DNA of 10,029 bases from Acidimicrobiaceae bacterium (GTDB lineage: Bacteria; Actinomycetota; Acidimicrobiia; Acidimicrobiales; MedAcidi-G1). The notes beneath the pieces were generated by a model, which was given only the letters and a program-made list of their open reading frames with translations, did not search any database and was not told the DNA's origin. Of this stretch, positions 6,662-10,029 are shown in pieces (position 1 is the stretch's first letter; the number at the start of each line of letters is the position of its first letter). The translations under genes were made by a program, and so were the position numbers. Location of the stretch: the NCBI GenBank assembly GCA_002714485.1, contig PAXM01000030.1, forward strand, positions 40,294-50,322, read 5' to 3'.

Positions 6662-7614
6662 AACGTTGCCTCCAGCGCCATCAAAGCGGCATGCATCGCT
6701 CGGGTGGCCGGAAGCTCGAGGCCACGCTCGTCAGCATCGGCGAGCATGGGCTCGAGGATCGCACACAACTCGGTGGGCCGGCCTGCTGTGATGTCGGAGA
6801 AGGCTGAATGGCGAGAGCCGCTGGTTGCCAGCGGGGAGACGAGCACCTTGTCGATCGCATCATCGACCGTGCCCTCGACCCACGATGCAATGTGGAATGG
6901 GCCGAGGTCAAGCGGTTCAACATTGCTGTTGCGAGCCAATGTGGCGAGCTCGCGCACTATGTCGACGTACGACCGGGCGATGACGCGGTCAGACATGATC
7001 TCGGCGTTTGTCCGTCGTCCGAGCGTGGCGAACAGGCCTATCGGTATCCATCCGAGCATCTTGGACCATGTAGACGCGGTGATTCGGTCAGTTGATTCGG
7101 TGTTCAGGCCAGCGGCAGTGAACAGTGCAACAAGGTGGTCGACTCGCTGTGATGACGAACCGTCGAGCTCGCCGAACCGGGTGAGCCCATCGAATGTGAG
7201 ATGCACGACGCCTGGTTCCGGTCGTTCCCCGGCGACGATTGCCACCGACCCGACTACGCGCTCTCGGCCGAAAGTTGCAGCGAGGGCGTCGTCTTTTTCG
7301 ACACCGTTTTGCAGCGAGGCGACGAAGCACTGGGCCTCGATGTGGGCGGTGGCCTCCAGCACCGGGGCTGTGTTCTGAGCTTTAACCGCATATATGAGCC
7401 CGTCGCACGTGCTGATTGCAGCCGGGTCGTCCACTACCTCGATGTCCACGGTGAACTCTTCAGCACCAGTGAACTTCAGCCCTGAACTGGCGATGGCCTC
7501 TACGTGGGCGCCAGGTCGTCCCAACAAGGTGATCTTGCATTGATCCGTTCTGGCTAGTAGCGCAGCAACGGTCCCCCCAATACCGCCGGGACCAACCACA
7601 ACGATGTGGGTCAT
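6658..7614 (-). CDS. ketopantoate reductase-like (PanE/ApbA fold) dehydrogenase, substrate uncertain
   Basis: A 318-residue protein, first gene of the leftward operon. ATG 7614 is preferred over a 15-residue longer frame because AGGAGG (7624-7629) lies nine bases upstream and the family begins at this point. The N-terminal Rossmann domain has VVVGPGGIGG (5-14). Lys78 in YAVKAQNT and Asn103 in LQNGVEK fit the family's catalytic Lys and Asn. The C-terminal helical domain keeps Lys185 (STWSKM) and Glu282 (GRPTEL). However, the two Asn that follow this Lys at +4 and +8 in E. coli PanE, which contact pantoate, are Trp189 and Gly193 here. That argues for a different 2-oxo or hydroxy acid substrate than ketopantoate. 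No coenzyme-A pathway genes are nearby. The family is secure; the pantothenate role is doubtful. Confidence 0.85.
   Translation of the reverse strand: MTHIVVVGPGGIGGTVAALLARTDQCKITLLGRPGAHVEAIASSGLKFTGAEEFTVDIEVVDDPAAISTCDGLIYAVKAQNTAPVLEATAHIEAQCFVASLQNGVEKDDALAATFGRERVVGSVAIVAGERPEPGVVHLTFDGLTRFGELDGSSSQRVDHLVALFTAAGLNTESTDRITASTWSKMLGWIPIGLFATLGRRTNAEIMSDRVIARSYVDIVRELATLARNSNVEPLDLGPFHIASWVEGTVDDAIDKVLVSPLATSGSRHSAFSDITAGRPTELCAILEPMLADADERGLELPATRAMHAALMALEATL
6669..6673 (-). promoter_or_regulatory. ribosome binding site of the SDR gene
   Basis: GGAGG on the minus strand, inside the end of the upstream reductase gene, seven bases before GTG 6661. It decides the GTG start over the ATG at 6652. 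Confidence 0.75.
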
Positions 7615-7623
7615 GAAGCGCCG

Positions 7624-7629
7624 CCTCCT
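7624..7629 (-). promoter_or_regulatory. ribosome binding site of the reductase-like gene
   Basis: A full AGGAGG on the minus strand, nine bases before ATG 7614. It lies inside the longer frame that could begin at 7659 and therefore argues for the shorter start. Confidence 0.8.
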
Positions 7630-7770
7630 GTGCGGACTAATCGACGGCGGAGATGCCAATCGTTCGCTTGCTCATACAGGTTCCCGACCGCACACTTTCG
7701 GGTATCGAGGTCTGGGTCGGTTGATCTCATCACGAAGTAGGTCCGGGACAACGGCGGCCCGGCGTCGAAC

Positions 7771-7881
7771 TTAGCGTGCCGTGAGCCGACCCATGATGCC
7801 CACCACGGTGTTCACCGCCGGGAAGTGCAGTATGGGGCCGATTGATGGCGGGCGTTGTGGCCGGGTTGGCGCTCTCTCCAT
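7771..7881 (-). pseudogene. possible C-terminal gene remnant, unrecognised
   Basis: A minus-strand frame of 36 residues ends at TAA 7771-7773. Its second half, SIGPILHFPAVNTVVGIM followed by GRLTAR, reads like the natural end of a protein: an amphipathic or hydrophobic segment followed by basic residues. The first half is Pro/Arg-rich and the ATG at 7881 has no ribosome binding site. The frame stays open further upstream into the decayed tRNA copy, which cannot be original coding sequence. I do not recognise the family, and a chance frame in GC-rich DNA is possible. Confidence 0.2.
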
Positions 7882-7900
7882 CCGTGGCAATAGGACTGGA

Positions 7901-7950
7901 TCGTTCTTATAGGTCCGAGGTCGCAGGTCAAAATTCTGCCTCCCCCACCA
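7901..7950 (+). pseudogene. decayed 3' half of tRNA(fMet), possible att-site remnant
   Basis: Positions 7918-7950 match 728-760 of the intact tRNA at 28 of 33 positions without gaps, ending in the same ACCA. Further left, 7901-7917 matches the anticodon arm only partly, with TAT in place of CAT. The anticodon stem no longer pairs, the T loop has lost its TTC core (TCAAAAT), and there is no matching 5' acceptor half, so this is not a working tRNA. Upstream similarity to the tRNA 5' half (GTGG near 7884, CTGG near 7896) is too weak to count. Confidence 0.7.
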
Positions 7951-7994
7951 GGTGAGAGGCTTGGGATCACAATGGTTCCGGGTCTCGCTGGTTC
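7918..7994 (+). repeat. right copy of the 77-base direct repeat
   Basis: This copy aligns gaplessly to 728-804. The best-kept parts are AGGTCGCAGGT in the tRNA portion, GGGATCA, GGTTCCGGG and CTGGTTC in the hairpin and its flank. The lower hairpin stem has changed: GTGAGA (7952-7957) now pairs with TCTCGC (7983-7988), with one wobble, while the left copy uses GAAGGTCC. Changes on both sides of the stem that keep pairing potential hint that the hairpin was under selection for a time after the copies separated. Confidence 0.65.
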
Positions 7995-8021
7995 CCTGTC
8001 CGGTCGCCTCGAAGACCTCGT

Positions 8022-8026
8022 GGGAG
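8022..8026 (+). promoter_or_regulatory. ribosome binding site of the SnoaL-like gene
   Basis: GGGAG lies nine bases before GTG 8036 and selects this start over a frame running up to 7952 through the degenerate hairpin. Confidence 0.65.
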
Positions 8027-8035
8027 AATGTCGGC

Positions 8036-8464
8036 GTGGACAGTTCCCTGAACCCGGCCGATCGCCGGGCCGTCGCTGCCCTCGCTTCCCTCTACGCGCG
8101 AGCCATCGATGAGCTTGACTTCGAACAGCTGCGCCGTGTCTTCACGGTTGATGGTGAACTTGATACCGGCTCATCGGTCCGGAGGGGGATCGATGAGATA
8201 GTGGCCGTCATGGAGGGCCTCCGGCGCTACGAGTCGACCACCCATCTCGTCGGGGAGCAGGTCATCTCCTCGGCCGCCGTCGACACCTGTACCGTCGTGA
8301 CCCCATGTACCGCCCATCACCTGACAGTCGAGGGTCATTGCCGTACCGACCGGGTCATGCACATTCACTACCAAGATGAGTGCGTTCGAACTAAGGCCGA
8401 CGGTTGGCGTATCCGTAGTCGTCGACTCGATGTGGTTCAGGTCGACGAGCGACGGGTGAATTGA
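8036..8464 (+). CDS. SnoaL-like (NTF2-fold) protein
   Basis: A 142-residue protein, the usual length of the fold. Start GTG 8036 follows a GGGAG ribosome binding site, and the sequence upstream of it is not family-like. The N-terminal helices (NPADRRAVAALASLYARAIDE, shown here as 6-26 in two parts: NPADRRAVAALASLY and ARAIDE), then DFEQLRRVFTVDGELD (28-43), carry the pattern of SnoaL_4-type proteins. There follow the RRGIDEIVAVMEGLRRYESTTHLV helix-strand region with His70 and the four long strands of the cone (VDTCTVVTPCTAHHLTV, VMHIHYQDECVRTKADGW, RIRSRRLDVV). Members are dehydratases, isomerases, cyclases or non-catalytic binding proteins; the activity cannot be named. The next gene follows after seven bases, so the two are probably co-transcribed. 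Confidence 0.82.
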   Translation: MDSSLNPADRRAVAALASLYARAIDELDFEQLRRVFTVDGELDTGSSVRRGIDEIVAVMEGLRRYESTTHLVGEQVISSAAVDTCTVVTPCTAHHLTVEGHCRTDRVMHIHYQDECVRTKADGWRIRSRRLDVVQVDERRVN

Positions 8465-8471
8465 CCAGTCG

Positions 8472-9206
8472 ATGACCGCCGCGGCCCGCATCTGGTCGGT
8501 CACTGCCCGGAACCTACCCGAGCATGCAGACAATCTGATCCACACCGACGAAGGCGCCCGGGCTATCGGATTTGGCGGGGCGCTCGTCGCCGGGACCACG
8601 GTTCACGCTTATCTGGTCCATCCGATCGTCGAGGCGTGGGGAGCCGACTGGCTGGCCGAGGGCACTTCGACGATCGAGTTCCTAGCCCCAGTGGAGGCCG
8701 GTGACCGGATTGATTGTGTTCCAGTTCCAGCCGACGACGGATCGGTTGAGGTTCGAGCGGAGGTGGCCGGGGCTCTACGGGCCCGACTGGTCGCATGGCG
8801 TGGCTCATCGGCAGGCGACGTTGGGCCGCGCGACGGCGAATGGCTGCCCGACCATCTTGAGCCGTTGGATCACTGGTGGATCGACTACGCCCGTCGGGCC
8901 GGTGACGACCTGACGCTCTATTCGGATAGCGGGTTCGTGCACCCCTGCGGATGGTCATCGCTGGCCAACAACGTGATGATCCGTCACCTAGTCAACGGGC
9001 CATGGATCCACACCCGTAGTCGGATCGTCCACCATTCAGCAGCCATGGTCGGGGCCACGGCGCTGGTCGAAGCGAAGGTAGTGGACCGGTTCGAGACCCG
9101 GCGGGGAAACCGCGCCGTGATTGACGTTGATATCTCGGTCGACGGCGGCCCAGTGGCAACCGTCCGACACGAGGCGCTGGTCAGCTTGACGCCGACCGAC
9201 CTCTGA
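8472..9206 (+). CDS. MaoC-type hot-dog fold protein (probable tandem hot-dog acyl dehydratase/thioesterase)
   Basis: A 244-residue protein from ATG 8472, seven bases after the SnoaL-like stop. The N-terminal part shows the hydratase-2/MaoC signature: ADNLIHTDEGARAIGFGG (19-36), with Asp20, Asn21 and His24 in place of the usual D-x-N-P-x-H, then ALVAG (37-41) on the central hot-dog helix, and FLAPVEAGD (70-78), the second conserved strand motif. The C-terminal part (about 150-240: NNVMIRHLVNGPWIHTRSRI, then VEAKVVDRFETRRGNRAV) looks like a second hot-dog unit without catalytic residues, as in double hot-dog enzymes. Family members hydrate enoyl-CoA or cleave thioesters. Asp and Asn are adjacent rather than spaced as in classic MaoC, so catalysis is probable but not certain. 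The SnoaL-like partner and downstream genes suggest a small catabolic cluster. Confidence 0.72.
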   Translation: MTAAARIWSVTARNLPEHADNLIHTDEGARAIGFGGALVAGTTVHAYLVHPIVEAWGADWLAEGTSTIEFLAPVEAGDRIDCVPVPADDGSVEVRAEVAGALRARLVAWRGSSAGDVGPRDGEWLPDHLEPLDHWWIDYARRAGDDLTLYSDSGFVHPCGWSSLANNVMIRHLVNGPWIHTRSRIVHHSAAMVGATALVEAKVVDRFETRRGNRAVIDVDISVDGGPVATVRHEALVSLTPTDL

Positions 9207-9342
9207 CTGATCAACTGTCCATCCTGCCCGTCGGCATGTCCATCTGCATGACTGTGTCTGGATCGAGGCCTGGGGCGAAGCCAGGGTTGACGCTCCCATA
9301 GGCGCTAGGGAGGGTCAAACGCCTACTGGATTCTCCAGAGAA
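9207..9342. other. intergenic region with two weak inverted repeats
   Basis: After the hot-dog gene, CCTGG (9269-9273) and CCAGG (9281-9285) could form a five-pair hairpin. TAGGCG (9299-9304) and CGCCTA (9320-9325) form a six-base inverted repeat with a 15-base gap, just before the SRPBCC gene; this could be an operator half-site pair or a hairpin. TTGACG at 9287-9292 resembles a -35 box, but no -10 box is at the right distance. The gap suggests that the SRPBCC gene has its own transcription start. Confidence 0.35.
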
Positions 9343-9870
9343 GTGTCAGTGGGCCTACCTTTGGATATGGACGAACGCCAGATCTGTGTTCAACGGGCGA
9401 TCTGTGCATCGCCCGGGACCATCTTTGAAGTGCTGGCCAGTCCGGCCGGGCATGTGTCGATTGACGCCTCGGGGATGCTCATGGGGGCTGACGGCGACCC
9501 GGTGTCGGCGGTCGGCGACCGATTCACCGTGCAGATGGATCGCGACTCGCTGCAGGACTTCCCCCTGGGTGAGTACGAGGTAGAGGTGGTCATCACCCGC
9601 TTCGAGGTTGACCGGGCCATTGCCTGGGGCATCGAGAGTGCCAATCTTCAGCCCCCTATCGGTCATGTCTACGGCTACGACCTGGAGCCGATCGATGGGG
9701 GCACCCTGGTTACCTCGACTTACGACTGGACCGAGGTTCACCCAGATTGGGAGGCGGCCGTCGACGCCATCTTTCCGGTGATCAGCGAGACCAACCTGCG
9801 GGCCACCCTCGGGATCCTCGCTCGGACCGTCGCTCCCGGGCTTGGTCGCCCGGGTGCAGCGGAGGACTGA
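9343..9870 (+). CDS. SRPBCC-superfamily protein (START-like ligand-binding fold)
   Basis: A 175-residue protein ending at TGA 9868-9870. The start is uncertain among GTG 9343, GTG 9349 (AGAGAAG lies six bases before it), TTG 9361 and ATG 9367; all give the same fold. The pattern is typical of SRPBCC proteins: a first strand (QICVQRAICA) followed by the helix SPGTIFEVLASPAGHVSIDA, strands with VGDRFTVQMD and YEVEVVITRFEVDRAIAWGIE, a GHVYGYDLEPIDGGTLVTSTYDW hairpin (given as two pieces: GHVYGYDLEPIDGG and TLVTSTYDWTEV), and a long C-terminal helix (FPVISETNLRATLGILARTV) that closes the ligand pocket. Members bind or act on hydrophobic small molecules. The ribosome binding site of the next gene lies in its last codons. 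Confidence 0.8.
   Translation: MSVGLPLDMDERQICVQRAICASPGTIFEVLASPAGHVSIDASGMLMGADGDPVSAVGDRFTVQMDRDSLQDFPLGEYEVEVVITRFEVDRAIAWGIESANLQPPIGHVYGYDLEPIDGGTLVTSTYDWTEVHPDWEAAVDAIFPVISETNLRATLGILARTVAPGLGRPGAAED
9861..9866 (+). promoter_or_regulatory. ribosome binding site of the AhpD/CMD-like gene
   Basis: GGAGGA lies within the last codons of the SRPBCC gene, seven bases before ATG 9874, coupling the two genes. Confidence 0.75.
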
Positions 9871-9873
9871 TCG

Positions 9874-10029
9874 ATGGCTTGGATTCGGACCATCCGTGAG
9901 GACGAGTGGGGGGGGCCGCTGGCCGATCTGTACGGACAGGTGGTCGATGCCGACCATGGCCGGGTGGACAACGTCATGCAGATCCACTCGCTGAACCCGG
10001 CCGCTATGGCTGGGCACCTGGCCGTATAC
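9874..10029 (+). CDS. carboxymuconolactone decarboxylase / AhpD-like protein (3'-truncated by window)
   Basis: The first 52 residues of a gene that continues past the window. It begins three bases after the SRPBCC stop, with GGAGGA seven bases upstream. The visible start, MAWIRTIREDEWGGPLADLY followed by GRVDNVMQIHSLNPAAM and AGHLAVY, is the usual opening of the CMD/AhpD-like 'peroxidase-related' proteins: a first helix, then a conserved G-x-V-D-N-[IV]-M-x-I-H-S-L-N-P segment. The catalytic C-x-x-C or Glu/His residues of the family lie beyond the window, so whether this is a peroxidase-like or a decarboxylase-like member cannot be decided. With the SRPBCC, hot-dog and SnoaL-like genes it suggests turnover of an aromatic or other hydrophobic compound. 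Confidence 0.78.
   Translation, partial: MAWIRTIREDEWGGPLADLYGQVVDADHGRVDNVMQIHSLNPAAMAGHLAVY

Larger units (their letters stand above)
7615..8035. other. 421-base intergenic region between divergent operons
   Basis: This gap must hold the promoter of the leftward operon, but no convincing -35/-10 pair was found by eye. From left to right it holds the ribosome binding site at 7624-7629, a stretch without recognised features (about 7640-7770), a 36-residue minus-strand frame that may be a gene remnant (7771-7881), the decayed tRNA 3' half (7901-7950), the degenerate hairpin copy (7951-7998) and the ribosome binding site of the SnoaL-like gene (8022-8026). Confidence 0.6.

Noticed and set aside
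6704..7378. Plus-strand frame of 224 residues opposite the reductase-like gene
   Set aside because: Ser/Arg/Thr-rich composition typical of an antisense frame; the minus-strand gene has Rossmann motifs and a strong ribosome binding site.
883..7698. Shared 11-mer CCGCACACTTT at 883-893 and 7688-7698 as a second repeat of the putative island
   Set aside because: Several identical 11-mers are expected by chance in a 10-kb sequence, and the flanks do not align.
7952..8035. 28-residue N-terminal extension of the SnoaL-like protein
   Set aside because: It would be translated from the degenerate hairpin copy, is not family-like, and GTG 8036 has a well-placed GGGAG.
9355..10017. Minus-strand frame of 220 residues over the SRPBCC and AhpD-like genes
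   Set aside because: The plus strand has two coupled genes with family patterns and a GGAGGA ribosome binding site; the minus frame shows no domain.

Overview
The window is GC-rich, uses GTG starts often and carries an actinobacterial-type initiator tRNA. The gene content (IclR regulator, CotH/DUF4956/VTC cluster, several small enzymes of acyl and aromatic metabolism) fits a high-GC actinobacterium, perhaps of the Acidimicrobiia. That placement is inference from sequence style, not from a marker gene.

Layout. (1) 1-612: the C-terminal two thirds of an IclR-family regulator, cut by the window start. (2) 684-760: a complete initiator tRNA(fMet) with encoded CCA, followed by a hairpin (765-798). 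(3) 866-3739, rightward: a lipoprotein-like CotH kinase with a Thr-rich repeat tether, a DUF4956 membrane protein and a VTC-domain polyphosphate polymerase. This recognisable three-gene module would link polyphosphate synthesis, a membrane protein and a surface kinase-fold protein. (4) 3740-3884: convergent gap with a hairpin. (5) 7614-3885, leftward: a four-gene operon of a ketopantoate-reductase-like protein, an SDR dehydrogenase and the E1 alpha and E1 beta subunits of a thiamine-diphosphate 2-oxoacid (or acetoin) dehydrogenase. Three genes are overlapped or nearly so, with good ribosome binding sites but no E2 or E3 gene. (6) 7615-8035: a 421-base gap holding a short possible gene remnant and, at 7901-7998, a decayed copy of the tRNA(fMet) 3' half plus its downstream hairpin. 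(7) 8036 to the end, rightward: SnoaL-like protein, MaoC-type hot-dog protein, SRPBCC protein, and the start of a carboxymuconolactone-decarboxylase/AhpD-like protein.

Main observation: the tRNA(fMet) 3' half and its flanking hairpin occur twice, in direct orientation, exactly 7190 bases apart and alignable without gaps (about 59 of 77 positions identical). The second copy can no longer form a tRNA. The two copies bracket exactly the CotH/DUF4956/VTC module and the E1 operon, as expected for an old insertion at the tRNA 3' end or an old segmental duplication. No integrase or transposase is visible, so the insertion reading remains a hypothesis. Without the bracketed block, the IclR gene and tRNA would lie directly next to the SnoaL/hot-dog/SRPBCC/AhpD genes.
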